From Halosimplex carlsbadense 2-9-1 (GTDB lineage Archaea; Halobacteriota; Halobacteria; Halobacteriales; Haloarculaceae): a DNA stretch of 64,000 nucleotides. Shown here piece after piece: positions 18,333 to 27,856 of this stretch. The position numbers and the translations under genes were made by a program. The number at the start of each line of letters is the position of its first letter. Position 1 is the stretch's first letter. The notes beneath the pieces were generated by a model that was given only the letters and a program-made list of their open reading frames with translations, was not told the DNA's origin and did not search any database. The DNA lies in assembly GCF_000337455.1 (NCBI RefSeq), contig NZ_AOIU01000036.1:202975-266974 (forward strand). The letters run 5' to 3'.

Positions 18333-19643
18333 GTGACGGAGACAGGATCCCAACGGCGGGCTGTCGTCGCCAAACGCGTCGACAGCGGACGGTCCGACAC
18401 GACGGAAATACGCGAGCTCGCACGCGCGGCGGGGTACGACGTGGTCGGCGAGGTCACCCAGACCAGGAAGGAGGACCCCGCGACCCACATCGGGGAGGGG
18501 AAAGTCGCCACGCTCGCGCGCACGGTGATCGAGACCGAGGCGACGGTCGTGGTCTTCGACAACCAGCTCGGGCCGTATCAGACGTACAACATCGGCAACG
18601 AACTCCCCGAAGGGGTCAAACTGCTCGACCGCTTCCGGCTCATCCTCGAGATATTCGGCCAGCGCGCACAGACCCGCAAGGCCCAGCTCCAGGTCGAACT
18701 CGCGGAGCTGCGCTACGAACTCCCGCGAGCGGAGGCGAAGGCCAGCCTCGCCCGGCGCGACGAGCGACCGGGGTTCATGGGGCTGGGTGAGTACGACGAG
18801 AGCCGCGAGCGGGACATCAAGTCCCAGATCTCGCGTATCCGCGACGAACTCGAACGGATCGAAGAGACCGAGGAGCATCGCCGCACCCAGCGCCGCGAAT
18901 CCGGGTTCGACCTGGTGGCGCTGGCCGGCTACACGAACGCGGGGAAGTCGACGCTCCTGCGTCGTCTGGCCGAGGACGTCGACGTGGACGAGAACGAGGA
19001 CCTGCATCCGGACCTGGACGCGACCGCCGAGTCCGAGGACCGGCTGTTCACGACGCTGGGGACGACGACCCGACGCGCGGACATGGACCAGCGGGACGTG
19101 CTCGTGACCGACACCGTCGGGTTCGTCTCGGATCTCCCCCACTGGCTCGTCGAGTCGTTCAAGTCGACGCTGGATTCGGTCTACCGGGCTGATCTCGTCC
19201 TGCTGGTCGTCGACGTGAGCGAACCGGTCGAGGAGATCCGCGAGAAGCTCGTCACGTGTCACGACACGCTCGCCGAGCGCAACGAAGCGCCCATCGTGAC
19301 GGTGTTGAACAAGGTCGACACGGTCGACGACGAAGAGGTGGCCCGCAAACGGGACGCGCTGTCGGCGCTGGCGCCCAACCCGGTCGCGGTGTCGGCCCGG
19401 ACGGGCGAACGGGTCGACGACCTCCGCGAGCGCATCCACGCGGAACTCCCGGACTACGAGCGCGAGCGGCTCGTCCTGCCGATGACCGACGACACGATGT
19501 CGGTCGTCTCGTGGATCCACGACAACGCCCAGGTCGACTCGGTCGACTACGGCGACCAGGTCGTCATCGAGTTCGAAGCCCGCCCCGCGGTCGTCGAGCG
19601 GTCGCGCTCGAAGGCGGGCGAGCTCGTCGAGGCGTCGGCCTGA
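18333..19643 (+). CDS. hflX: GTPase HflX
   Basis: 436 residues. The N-terminal HflX domain carries 'DPATHIGEGKVATLA' and 'NQLGPYQTYNIGN', and a coiled-coil arm lies at about 125-190. The G domain has G1 'GYTNAGKST', G3 'DTVGF' and G4 'NKVD'. HflX binds the large ribosomal subunit and rescues or splits stalled ribosomes. The start is GTG, with its first residue directly after the spacing set by the TATA box. It is monocistronic. Confidence 0.95.
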   Translation: MTETGSQRRAVVAKRVDSGRSDTTEIRELARAAGYDVVGEVTQTRKEDPATHIGEGKVATLARTVIETEATVVVFDNQLGPYQTYNIGNELPEGVKLLDRFRLILEIFGQRAQTRKAQLQVELAELRYELPRAEAKASLARRDERPGFMGLGEYDESRERDIKSQISRIRDELERIEETEEHRRTQRRESGFDLVALAGYTNAGKSTLLRRLAEDVDVDENEDLHPDLDATAESEDRLFTTLGTTTRRADMDQRDVLVTDTVGFVSDLPHWLVESFKSTLDSVYRADLVLLVVDVSEPVEEIREKLVTCHDTLAERNEAPIVTVLNKVDTVDDEEVARKRDALSALAPNPVAVSARTGERVDDLRERIHAELPDYERERLVLPMTDDTMSVVSWIHDNAQVDSVDYGDQVVIEFEARPAVVERSRSKAGELVEASA

Positions 19644-19674
19644 GCCGGTCGGTCTCGGGACCGTCCCGACCCGC

Positions 19675-20124
19675 CTACTCCTCCCGGTCCCGACGCCACT
19701 CCAGCGCCCGCTCCCGGAGTTCCCGACAGCGCTCGCCCTCGACGGTCAGGTCCGGGACCGGCACGGGCGAGCCGTCCTCGTCGATGGCGACGAAGACGAA
19801 CTGCGACTCGGTGGTCATCTCCTGTTCGCCGGTCCGGGGGTTCTCCCGGGCGGCCCGGAGGTGGACGTTGACGCTGGAGCGGCCCTCGTCGTAGACGAAC
19901 GCCTCGATGACGACCACCTCGCCGGTGGGGACCGGCCGGTGGAAGTCCATCCGGTCGATCGAGGCGGTCACGCAGGGTTCGCCGGCGAAACGCATCGCCG
20001 ACATCGCGCCGAGTTCGTCCATCCACTTCATGACGTTGCCGCCGTGGACGGTCCCGTAGTTGTTGGCGTGGTTGGGCTGGACGCGCCATCGGTTCTCCAG
20101 GTAGGTGTCGCTGACTCTCGGCAT
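19675..20124 (-). CDS. Acyl-CoA thioesterase, hot-dog fold
   Basis: 149 residues. 'NHANNYGTVHGGNVMKWMDE' holds the hot-dog active-site Asn and the Asp/Glu of the central helix, as in YciA/BACH-type thioesterases. It hydrolyses acyl-CoA to free acid and CoA; chain preference cannot be told. It is a cytoplasmic protein, last in a minus-strand pair with the alcohol dehydrogenase but separated by 62 nt. Confidence 0.85.
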   Translation of the reverse strand: MPRVSDTYLENRWRVQPNHANNYGTVHGGNVMKWMDELGAMSAMRFAGEPCVTASIDRMDFHRPVPTGEVVVIEAFVYDEGRSSVNVHLRAARENPRTGEQEMTTESQFVFVAIDEDGSPVPVPDLTVEGERCRELRERALEWRRDREE

Positions 20125-20186
20125 AGTTCCCTTGACGGGCGGGAGGGTTGTCGGTCTACCGACCGTCCCGTACCGGCCCGGATCGG

Positions 20187-21233
20187 TTACGGCTCGACGA
20201 GCACCTTGATCGCCTCGCGCTCGTCCATCGCGCGGTAGCCCTCGGCGACGTTCTCCAGCGAGACGGTCTTGTCGAAGATGGGCGAGGGGTCGAGCGTCCC
20301 CTGGAGGACATCGGCGAGCAGTTCGTCGGCGTAGGCCCGGACGGGCGCGATGCCGCCGCGGATGGCGACGTTGTCGCCGAAGAAGTCGAACAGGTCGAGG
20401 CCGTCACCCATGCCGTGAGGGACGCCGACGTAGCCGACGGTGCCGCCGGGACGGGCGACGCCGGCGGCCGTCTCCATCGCGCTCGCTGCGCCGACGCATT
20501 CGAGGACGTGCTCGGCGCCGCCGTGCGTCAGGTCAGTGACGTGACCTACCACGTCGTCGACGCCCTCGGACCCGCCCAGCACCGTCTCGGTGGCGCCGAA
20601 CTCCTCGGCGATGTCGAGGCGGTCGGCGTGGTGGCCGACCGCGACGACGCGGGACGCGCCCAGGCGCTTGGCCGCGAGGACGCCGCAGAGCCCGACGGCG
20701 CCGTCACCGACGACGACGCAGGTGTCGCCCTCGCCGACGCCGGCGCTGACCGCGGCGTGGTGGCCGGTGCCCAGCACGTCAGTCAGCGGGAGGACCGACC
20801 GGAGGGTGTCCTCGTCGTCGGCGTGGCGGTCGGGGATGCGCACGAGCGTCCCGTCGGCGTGAGGTGACCGGACGTACTCACCCTGGGCGCCGCCGTTGTC
20901 GCCGCCCCACCCGTCGCCGTTCACGCAGGAGGTGTGCAGGCCGCGCCGGCAGAACTCGCACTCGCCACAGCTGACGACGAACGGCGCGTACACCCGGTCG
21001 CCCGGCTCGACGCTCGTCACGTCCTCGCCCACTTCCTTGACGATGCCCATCGGCTCGTGGCCGATGGGCGAGGGGGTGTCGCGGTCGCTCTGCCCGCGGT
21101 AGGGCCACAGATCCGACCCGCAGACGCAGGTGTGGGTGATCCGGACCAGCGCGTCGCTCGGGTCCTCGATCTCGGGTCGCTCCACGTCTTCGACGCGGAT
21201 GTCCCGCTCGCCGTGGTAGATGGCTGCGCGCAT
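20187..21233 (-). CDS. Zinc-dependent alcohol dehydrogenase (MDR family)
   Basis: 348 residues. Catalytic zinc ligands are in 'CVCGSDLWPYRG' and 'GHEPMG'; the structural zinc cysteines are in 'CGECEFCRRGLHTSC'. The Rossmann motif 'VVGDGAVGLCGVLAAKRLG' binds NAD(P). The sequence resembles the haloarchaeal alcohol/glutathione-independent formaldehyde dehydrogenase-like group; the substrate is not clear. The ATG at 21233 was chosen because the N-terminal 'MRAAIYHGERDIRVEDV' is the family's standard beginning; the frame upstream is unrelated. Confidence 0.88.
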   Translation of the reverse strand: MRAAIYHGERDIRVEDVERPEIEDPSDALVRITHTCVCGSDLWPYRGQSDRDTPSPIGHEPMGIVKEVGEDVTSVEPGDRVYAPFVVSCGECEFCRRGLHTSCVNGDGWGGDNGGAQGEYVRSPHADGTLVRIPDRHADDEDTLRSVLPLTDVLGTGHHAAVSAGVGEGDTCVVVGDGAVGLCGVLAAKRLGASRVVAVGHHADRLDIAEEFGATETVLGGSEGVDDVVGHVTDLTHGGAEHVLECVGAASAMETAAGVARPGGTVGYVGVPHGMGDGLDLFDFFGDNVAIRGGIAPVRAYADELLADVLQGTLDPSPIFDKTVSLENVAEGYRAMDEREAIKVLVEP

Positions 21234-21352
21234 ACGTAGTATCACTGAGTCCTCTGAAGGCAAAAAGGCGAAGGTCCCCGCAATCGCGAGATGCCACTCC
21301 GTCGAACCGGTCGTGGCGGCGGAACCGACCGGCTCGGCGAGCGCGGACGCCG

Positions 21353-22366
21353 TCAGTCCAGCACGGTTTCGAGGTGGTCGGCGACGCCGTCCCCGATGGC
21401 CATCATGCCCTCGTCGCCGGGGTGGAGCACGTCCCACGTCAGGTCACCGGCCGAAACCACGTCCGTCCCCTCGACGAGCGAGAGGTTGTCGTGGGGCGAC
21501 TCGGCGACGACCGAGCGCAGCGCCTCGCGGAACGCGCCGGCCCGGTCGGGGTCGCCGCTCGCGGTCACGTCGGCGAAGTACGGGAACAGCGTCACCGCGA
21601 CGACGGGCTTGTCCGGATGCGCGCCGGCGACGGTGTCGACGAAGTACTCGACGCGCTCGCGGAACTCCGCGGTCGTGAACTCGGCGTTGGCCATGTTGAC
21701 CGACAGCGCCAGCGTCGCCACGTCCCAGTCGTCGCGCTCGGCGACGTAGTCCGCCAGCTCGGGCTCGCAGTGGGCCGACCCCGAAGACCCGAGGTTCACC
21801 GCGTCGAGGCCGCAGTTACGGGCGACCCGCGAGACGTAGCTCAGGTGGGCCGCCGACGCCTTGGCGCCCTCCGTGATCGAGGTGCCGTAGGCGAGATACC
21901 GTCGCTCGGGGAGTTCGTCCTGTTCGGGCGGCCGGCAGTCGCCGGACACGTCGTGGAGGGCGACCGGGACGAACCGCTCGAAGACGAGCCGACAGACCCG
22001 GCGGTCGAACCGACCGGTGTCGACGGCCTCGTCGAGTTCGGCGAGGCGGTCGGGAACGGAGAGCGTCAGCGTCTCCTCGCCGGGGCCGATCTCGCGGGCC
22101 TGCCAGGGCTGGAACGACCCCCAGAAGACGCGCATCTCGGCACGCTCGGGCGTCGAAAGGGTCACCTCGACCTCGGCGTCGTCGCCGTCCGGGACGAAGC
22201 GGACCTCGCTGTGAGAGACGCAGGACTGCCGTTCCCGGCCCATCTCGGTGAGCGACTCCCGGACCGACGCGGGGACGCGACAGAGTCGGTCGCCGCCGTC
22301 GGCCCAGTCTGCGGGCTCGGTCTCGGCCACGTTGTGCAGGGAGACGGACGGGTACGTATCGGTCAT
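21353..22366 (-). CDS. SGNH/GDSL-type hydrolase with N-terminal sandwich domain
   Basis: 337 residues. The first 150 are beta-rich; the C-terminal SGNH domain shows block I 'YGTSITEGAKAS' (Ser nucleophile), block II 'NLGSSGSAHC' (Gly), block III 'LSVNMAN' (Asn) and block V 'WDVLHPGDEG' (Asp-x-x-His). This layout is known from carbohydrate-esterase-like lipases. No signal peptide is seen, so it is cytoplasmic. The substrate is not known. It is monocistronic on the minus strand. Confidence 0.83.
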   Translation of the reverse strand: MTDTYPSVSLHNVAETEPADWADGGDRLCRVPASVRESLTEMGRERQSCVSHSEVRFVPDGDDAEVEVTLSTPERAEMRVFWGSFQPWQAREIGPGEETLTLSVPDRLAELDEAVDTGRFDRRVCRLVFERFVPVALHDVSGDCRPPEQDELPERRYLAYGTSITEGAKASAAHLSYVSRVARNCGLDAVNLGSSGSAHCEPELADYVAERDDWDVATLALSVNMANAEFTTAEFRERVEYFVDTVAGAHPDKPVVAVTLFPYFADVTASGDPDRAGAFREALRSVVAESPHDNLSLVEGTDVVSAGDLTWDVLHPGDEGMMAIGDGVADHLETVLD

Positions 22367-22454
22367 CCGGGCGACTCGTCGGTACCACGGGACATACCGC
22401 TTGCGCCTCCGGCGAGGCCGGCCGCCAGGCCGCGACGGGGGTGAGCCGGGACTG

Positions 22455-22961
22455 TCAGAGGGGGCGCTTGGTCTTCTCGACGACTTCGACCGAGTCGATG
22501 CCCGTCTCGGGGTACTCGCCGTCGGCGTCTTTCTCCGCCGACTTCACCATGTCCCAGACGACGTTGAGCCCGGTCGTCGTCCCTTCGAGGGCCTCCATCT
22601 CGCAGCCGGTCTTCCCTGTCGTCTCGACGGCGACGGTGAGTTCGATCGTGTCGTCGCCGAGGGCGAACTCGGTGTCGACGTTCGTGATCGGGATCTGGTG
22701 GCACATCGGGATCGTCTCCCAGGTGTGCTTGACCGCCTGGATCGCGCCGACGCGAGCGGTCGAGAGCACGTCGCCCTTGTCTACCGCGTCGTCGCGGACC
22801 GCATCAACGGTCTCGGGGCGCAACCGGATTACCCCGCGCGCGACGGCGCGACGAGCGGTGTCGGGCTTGTCGCCCACGTCGACCATCTGGGCCTCGCCGG
22901 ACTCGTCGGTGTGCGTGAGGTCGGCGTCTGCCGATTCAGTGTCGCCGTCGCCCTCGCTCAC
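22455..22961 (-). CDS. moaC: Cyclic pyranopterin monophosphate synthase MoaC
   Basis: 168 residues with the MoaC core 'VDVGDKPDTARRAVARG', the 'MCHQIP' box and 'EMEALEGTTTGLNVVWDM'. Together with MoaA it makes the precursor of molybdopterin. An acidic, low-complexity N-terminal extension of about 25 residues precedes the core, a halophilic feature. It overlaps the end of nnr by 4 nt (ATGA), so it is translated after nnr. Confidence 0.95.
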   Translation of the reverse strand: MSEGDGDTESADADLTHTDESGEAQMVDVGDKPDTARRAVARGVIRLRPETVDAVRDDAVDKGDVLSTARVGAIQAVKHTWETIPMCHQIPITNVDTEFALGDDTIELTVAVETTGKTGCEMEALEGTTTGLNVVWDMVKSAEKDADGEYPETGIDSVEVVEKTKRPL

Positions 22962-24406
22962 GCCTCGCCACCCCGGTCGGTCCAGAGGACGCTCGGGATC
23001 TCCTCGTGGAGGTCGGTGGCGACGAGACCGTTGTTGCGGCGCTCGTAGACGCGATCGCCGGCCTTGCCGTTGGCGTAGACGGCCATCGCGGCGGCGTGGA
23101 CCGGTTCCTCGGTCGCCGCGAGCGCGCCGGTGATCCCCGCGAGCACGTCGCCGGTGCCGCCGACGGTCATGCCGGCGTTGCCGGTGCGGTTGACTCGCGT
23201 GGTCTCGCCGTCGGAGACCACGTCGTACTCGCCTTTCACGAGTACCGTCTGGCCCAGATCCGCGGCGAACCGCTCGACGATCTCGGTCCGTTGCTCCCAG
23301 TCGTCGGTGACGCGCCCGCCCATTTCGGCGAACTCGCCCTGATGGGGCGTGCAGATCAGGTCGGCCTCGGTGTCCACGTCCGGGACCCGCGAGAGTGCGT
23401 CGGCGTCGACGACGGCCGTCCCGGAGTACCCCGAGAGGATCCCCTCGACCGCTTCGAGGGTCTCCGCTTCGTCGCCGAGGCCCGGGCCGATGACCACGGT
23501 GTCGTGGTGGCGGGCCATCTGGAGGAGAAAGCCCACCTGTTTGGGTTCGAGCTGTTTGCCCTGGTATGGCCGGACGATGAGGTCCTCACCGAAGCCCTGG
23601 AGTTCGCGGCCGACGACCATCGGGCACGCGACGCGGACCAGATCCGCCCCCGCGCGGAGGGCGGCCTTCGCGGAGAGTGCGGGCGCGCCGGCGTAGGGTC
23701 CGCCGCCGATCACGAGCACCTCGCCGTTCTGTCCCTTGTGGCTCCCGGGGTCGCGGTCGTCGAGGCGAGTGAGGTCGCCCCGCTCGACGAACCGCTCGGC
23801 GGCCGCCGGGATGCCGATGTCCGCGACGGTCACCTCGGCGTCGAGATCGGCCAGCCCGGGCTTGGTGTCGTGAAACGTGACCACGCTATCGGCCTCGACG
23901 GCCGTCTCGGCGAGCGCGCCCGTCTCGGCGTTCATCCCGGAGGGCACGTCGACCGAGACGACGGTCGCGTCGCTGTCGTTGATCGCGGCGGCCGCGGTGC
24001 GTTCGGGCTCGCGCAGGTCGCCCGCGATACCGGTCCCGAGCATCGCGTCGACGACCACGTCGGGGTCGCCGAGGTCGAACGCCGAGGAGTCCCGGACCGT
24101 TTCGGTGTCGTACTCGCCGGCCGCGAGGGCGTCCCAGTTCTCGCGGGCGATGTCGGTCGCGATCGCCTCGGGGCGACCCAGCAGACTGGTCGTCACGTCG
24201 AAGTCGTCGAGAAAGCGGACCGCGACGAAGGCGTCGCCGCCGTTGTTCCCCCGGCCGGCGACGACGCGGACGCTCGCGCCCGCGTCGGCGACCTCGCGGA
24301 CCGCTCGCGCGACCGCGTGCCCGCTCGACTCCATCAACTGCTTGCGCGGGACCCCCATCGCCGCGGCGTTCTCGTCGACCACGGCCATCTCGCTGCCCGT
24401 AATCAT
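22958..24406 (-). CDS. nnr: Bifunctional NAD(P)H-hydrate repair enzyme
   Basis: 482 residues. The N-terminal YjeF_N epimerase domain (about 1-210) has 'GRGNNGGDAFVAVRFL'. The C-terminal ADP-dependent dehydratase domain (about 215-475) has 'GPGLGDEAETLEAV' and the diagnostic 'NAGMTVGGTGDVLAG'. It repairs hydrated NADH and NADPH by epimerising and dehydrating them. It is first in an operon with moaC; the 4-nt overlap is seen at the stop. Confidence 0.95.
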   Translation of the reverse strand: MITGSEMAVVDENAAAMGVPRKQLMESSGHAVARAVREVADAGASVRVVAGRGNNGGDAFVAVRFLDDFDVTTSLLGRPEAIATDIARENWDALAAGEYDTETVRDSSAFDLGDPDVVVDAMLGTGIAGDLREPERTAAAAINDSDATVVSVDVPSGMNAETGALAETAVEADSVVTFHDTKPGLADLDAEVTVADIGIPAAAERFVERGDLTRLDDRDPGSHKGQNGEVLVIGGGPYAGAPALSAKAALRAGADLVRVACPMVVGRELQGFGEDLIVRPYQGKQLEPKQVGFLLQMARHHDTVVIGPGLGDEAETLEAVEGILSGYSGTAVVDADALSRVPDVDTEADLICTPHQGEFAEMGGRVTDDWEQRTEIVERFAADLGQTVLVKGEYDVVSDGETTRVNRTGNAGMTVGGTGDVLAGITGALAATEEPVHAAAMAVYANGKAGDRVYERRNNGLVATDLHEEIPSVLWTDRGGEA

Positions 24407-24497
24407 GAACGAGCGTTCGCCCGCCCGCCGGATAAGGGTGGGGGCAACCGGCCGTCCGTTCCGGCGATTTCCCCCGACAGTGACCGGACGGTCCCAG

Positions 24498-24776
24498 TCA
24501 CCGCCGGATCTCGAACCCGTCCAGTCCCTCCGGCTCGCCGTACTCCGCTTCCACGTCCTCGACGTGTGCGCGGTCGCTGCCCTCGTGACACCACTCGACC
24601 ATCGCCTCGACCGCCTCGACCGGGCCCTCGAAGACCGCTTCGACCCGACCGTCTTCGAGGTTCATCACCCACCCGCCGACCCCGCGCTCGCGGGCCTCGT
24701 CGCGGGTCGTCGCCCGGTAGAAGACGCCCTGTACCCGCCCCGTGACGTACACGTGTGCTCGCGTCCGGTCTGTCAT
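24498..24776 (-). CDS. acyP: Acylphosphatase
   Basis: 92 residues with the acylphosphatase signature 'HVYVTGRVQGVFYRATTRD' (catalytic Arg in 'GRVQGVFYR') and 'GWVMNLEDGRVEAVFEG' (catalytic Asn). It hydrolyses acyl phosphates such as carbamoyl or 1,3-bisphosphoglycerate. The start at 24776 gives the family's normal length; further-upstream codons add an unrelated tail. It is divergent from the citrate synthase-family gene. Confidence 0.93.
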   Translation of the reverse strand: MTDRTRAHVYVTGRVQGVFYRATTRDEARERGVGGWVMNLEDGRVEAVFEGPVEAVEAMVEWCHEGSDRAHVEDVEAEYGEPEGLDGFEIRR

Positions 24777-25000
24777 ACACGCCGATACGACGCCCCCGTT
24801 CAAAAACACGCGTCACGAGGACCGGTCCTCGGTCCCGGTGGTCCGCCGCGGTGAAACGAGCCGCTGTGGGTTGTACACCTGTCGATATGCCCGTCGACAA
24901 TTGGACGATACCGGATCGATTCGCCGGAACAGTGTCTGAAGTTCGCGCCCGGCCGCGCAAAACTACGACGTGTTCCAACAGTACTTTGACGGTTTCCCAC

Positions 25001-25005
25001 GGAGG
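25001..25005 (+). promoter_or_regulatory. Shine-Dalgarno of the citrate synthase-family gene
   Basis: GGAGG lies 7 nt before the ATG at 25013. It fixes the start well downstream of the longer open frame and implies a leadered transcript. Confidence 0.6.
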
Positions 25006-25012
25006 CGTGAGC

Positions 25013-26146
25013 ATGAGTGACGAGGATCTGAACCGCGGGCTGGAGGGAATCAGGGTGGCGGAGACGCGACTGAGCGACATCGACGGCGAGGCGGGCGTCC
25101 TCACCGTCGGCGGGTTTCCCGTCGACGAGCTGGCGCGCAACGCCACCTACGAGGAGAGCGTCTTCCTGCTGTTCGAGGACCGGTTGCCGTCGGCCGACGA
25201 ACTCGCGGAGTTCCGGGCGGACCTGGCCGGTCGTCGGGCGATCGGTGACGAGGTCCGGGCGGTCCTGCAGCGGGCGGCCGAAGAGGAGAAACCGGCGATG
25301 GACGCGTTGCGGATGGGCGCGGCGGCGGCGAATCTCGGCGCCGGCGAGGAGGACCCGGAGGCCGACGCCCGGCGCGTGATCGCCGTCTTCCCGACCGTCG
25401 TCGCGACCTACTGGCGCTACCGCGAGGGTGACGAGCCGGTCGAGCCGCGCGAGGACCTGCGCCACGCGGCGAACTACCTGTACATGCTGAACGGCGAGGA
25501 GCCGGACGAGGCGGCCGTCCGGGGGCTCGAGACGTACCTCAACACAGTCATCGACCACGGGCTGAACGCTTCGACGTTCACCGCCCGCACCGTCGTGTCG
25601 ACGGAGTCCGACGTGGTCTCGGCGGCGACCGCGGCCGTCGGCACGCTCAAGGGACCGCTCCACGGCGGCGCGCCCGGCCCCGTCCTCGACATGCTCCGGT
25701 CGATCCACGAGTCGGGCGACCCCGAGGGGTACGTCCACGAGAAGCTGGAGGCGGGCGAGCGACTGATGGGCTTCGGCCACCGCGTCTACCGCGTCCGCGA
25801 CCCGCGGGCCGCAGTCCTGGAGGCCGCCGCCTCGGAGTTCTACGACGAAGCCGGCGACTCAGACTTCTTCGAGACGATCACGGAGTTCGAGGACGTGGCC
25901 GTCGAGGTCCTCGCCGAGCACAAGCCCGGCCGCGACCTGGAGACGAACGTCGAGTTCTACACCGCCGCGCTGCTCGACGGCGTCGGCGTCCCGAAGGAGC
26001 TGTTCACGACCTGTTTCGCCGTCTCGCGGGTCGGCGGCTGGACCGCTCACGCGCTCGAACAGCTCGACGACAATCGACTCATCCGCCCGCTTTCGTCCTA
26101 CGTCGGCGACCGCGACCGCTCGTGGACGCCCGTCGACGAGCGATAG
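25013..26146 (+). CDS. Citrate synthase family protein
   Basis: 377 residues of the type II/prokaryotic-archaeal group. Active-site His are His217 ('LKGPLHGGAPG') and His256 ('MGFGHRVYR'). The third catalytic residue, Asp in 'NVDFY'-type motifs, is Glu314 here ('TNVEFYTAAL'). It would condense acetyl-CoA (or another acyl-CoA) with oxaloacetate. The Asp-to-Glu change and several differences in the C-terminal block suggest it may be a second paralogue with a different substrate or reduced rate, so I give no gltA/citZ symbol. It is monocistronic. Confidence 0.85.
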   Translation: MSDEDLNRGLEGIRVAETRLSDIDGEAGVLTVGGFPVDELARNATYEESVFLLFEDRLPSADELAEFRADLAGRRAIGDEVRAVLQRAAEEEKPAMDALRMGAAAANLGAGEEDPEADARRVIAVFPTVVATYWRYREGDEPVEPREDLRHAANYLYMLNGEEPDEAAVRGLETYLNTVIDHGLNASTFTARTVVSTESDVVSAATAAVGTLKGPLHGGAPGPVLDMLRSIHESGDPEGYVHEKLEAGERLMGFGHRVYRVRDPRAAVLEAAASEFYDEAGDSDFFETITEFEDVAVEVLAEHKPGRDLETNVEFYTAALLDGVGVPKELFTTCFAVSRVGGWTAHALEQLDDNRLIRPLSSYVGDRDRSWTPVDER

Positions 26147-26176
26147 CGGTCCGGCGCGGCCGGAGCCGCTTCTGCG

Positions 26177-27073
26177 CTATCGCAGGTAGTGGAACACGTA
26201 GGTCTGCGTGTACCCCGCGTACTCGCCGCCGAAGGCCGCGCGGATTGCCCGGGAGGTCTCGGCGTAGTTGCCGCGGTCGCAGTCGGGGTAGTACTCCTCG
26301 ATGGTCGTCCGGATCCAGGTGTCCAGCGGCACGGCTTCGAGGTAGTCAAGTGCGAACAGGGCCACACAGTCGGCCACCTTGTCGCCGACGCCGACGAAGC
26401 GGGTGAGCGACTCGCGGGCGTCCTCGTAGTCCAGCCCGACCGCCTCCTCGGGGTTGGCCTCGCCGTCGGCGACCATCCGCGCGGTGTCGCGGACGTACGG
26501 TGCCCGATAGCCCAGGCCGAGATCGCGGAGGTCGGCCTCGCTCGCCTCGGCCAGTTGCTCGGGCGTCGGGAACGCGTGGAAGGTCCGGCCGTCGAACTCG
26601 ACGGTCGAACCGAACGCGCGTTCGAGTTCCCGCTGCATCCCGTGGATGCGGGCGACGCGCATCTGGGCCGAGCAGATAAAGGAGACGAGCGACGGGAACG
26701 GCGGATCGTCGACGAGGCGCATCCCCCAGTAAGCGTCGAAGGCCGACTCGACCACGTCGTCGTCGGGCGTCGCCCGGCGGATGGCCGGGAGGTCGTCGTC
26801 CAGCCGCAGGCGCTCTCGAAGTATCGGCGCGGCGTCGACCGACGACTCCCACTCCAGGCGGTCGTCGACCTGGCGGACGCGGACAACGGCCGGCTCACTC
26901 TCGACCCGGACGACTGTCTCGTACCAGGCGTCGCCGCCGTAGGTGCCGCTCTCGTCGTACATCCGGCCGTCGGCGCGGTCCCAGAGGTACGACTGGCCGC
27001 TCTCGACGGTCGACTGCAGGTCGAAAGGCCCCGGGAACTCCGCGAGGGCGATCGCGCCGCGTTCGACACTCAT
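26177..27073 (-). CDS. ogg: 8-oxoguanine DNA glycosylase (OGG1-like)
   Basis: 298 residues. An N-terminal OGG_N-like region ('FDLQSTVESGQSYLW') is followed by a HhH-GPD domain. In 'VGVGDKVADCVALFALDYLEAVPLDTW' the family's layout is kept, with catalytic Lys232 and Asp251. It removes oxidised guanine, then nicks the strand. Length is close to eukaryotic OGG1 cores. The gene is convergent with citrate synthase. Confidence 0.85.
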   Translation of the reverse strand: MSVERGAIALAEFPGPFDLQSTVESGQSYLWDRADGRMYDESGTYGGDAWYETVVRVESEPAVVRVRQVDDRLEWESSVDAAPILRERLRLDDDLPAIRRATPDDDVVESAFDAYWGMRLVDDPPFPSLVSFICSAQMRVARIHGMQRELERAFGSTVEFDGRTFHAFPTPEQLAEASEADLRDLGLGYRAPYVRDTARMVADGEANPEEAVGLDYEDARESLTRFVGVGDKVADCVALFALDYLEAVPLDTWIRTTIEEYYPDCDRGNYAETSRAIRAAFGGEYAGYTQTYVFHYLR

Positions 27074-27220
27074 ACCCGGGCCAGGCGTCGAGCCGTCTTC
27101 GACCTTTCGAGAGCGTCTCGGCGCGCGAGGCGGGTCACTGCGGAGGCGCCCCTCCGCCGACCGGTGTGTGTCGTGCTATCGAGGCGAACCTTCATGTCAC
27201 TGCGAATCGAAGGCGGGCAC

Positions 27221-27730
27221 ATGGACTGCAGAGTCGTCGTCGAGGCCGCCGTCCCCGTCTACGACGTCGAGACGGCGGACGAGGCGGTCCGGATCGCCAT
27301 CTCGAAGACGGGTGAGATGCTCAATCCGGACCTCAACTACGTCGAGATCAACATGGGCGAGCGGTCGTGTCCCCACTGCGGCGAGGAACTGGAACCCGCG
27401 TTCCTCGCCGCCGACGAGAGCCTCGTCGCGCTCGAACTGGAGATAATGGTGTTCAACGTCGAGCGCGAGGAACACGCCGCCCGGATCGCCCGGAAAGAGA
27501 TCGGCCAGCGCCTCGAGAACATCCCGCTCGAAGTGCTCGAGATCGAGCAGACCGACGACGACGACGAAGGCGACGAGGACGAGTCGTCGGCCGACGGGAG
27601 CGGATCACAGTCGGACGAGTCGCCCCCGTCGGACGGCGACAGCGCCGACGAACGCGGCGACGGGGGGGCCGACGACGACCGCGGCGACGACGTGCTGCCG
27701 GAGTTCGAGGAGCTCATCGACGAGTCGTAG
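27221..27730 (+). CDS. UPF0212/DUF555 family zinc-binding protein
   Basis: Conserved archaeal protein of 169 residues: 'CRVVVEAAVPVYDVETADEA' opens the family core, with 'SCPHCGEELEPAF' as a probable metal site and 'ARIARKEIGQRLENIPLE' near its end. The last 50 residues are an acidic Asp/Ser low-complexity tail. An upstream in-frame ATG at 27194 would add nine residues; family members start at the M before 'CRVVV', so 27221 is preferred. Function is unknown. Confidence 0.8.
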   Translation: MDCRVVVEAAVPVYDVETADEAVRIAISKTGEMLNPDLNYVEINMGERSCPHCGEELEPAFLAADESLVALELEIMVFNVEREEHAARIARKEIGQRLENIPLEVLEIEQTDDDDEGDEDESSADGSGSQSDESPPSDGDSADERGDGGADDDRGDDVLPEFEELIDES

Positions 27731-27856
27731 CGAACCCCGTAGTTCTCTGTTTTCCCCGGTCCGGGACGAACGTCGTCAGTTCGCGCGCACGACGAAACCG
27801 AGGACAATTGCGCAACTGCTGAGCGGTCGTGAGTGCGACAGAACGGGACGGGTCGT

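Noticed and set aside
23006-24745. A 579-codon plus-strand frame opposite nnr
   Set aside because: Shadow of the well-supported nnr gene on the other strand.
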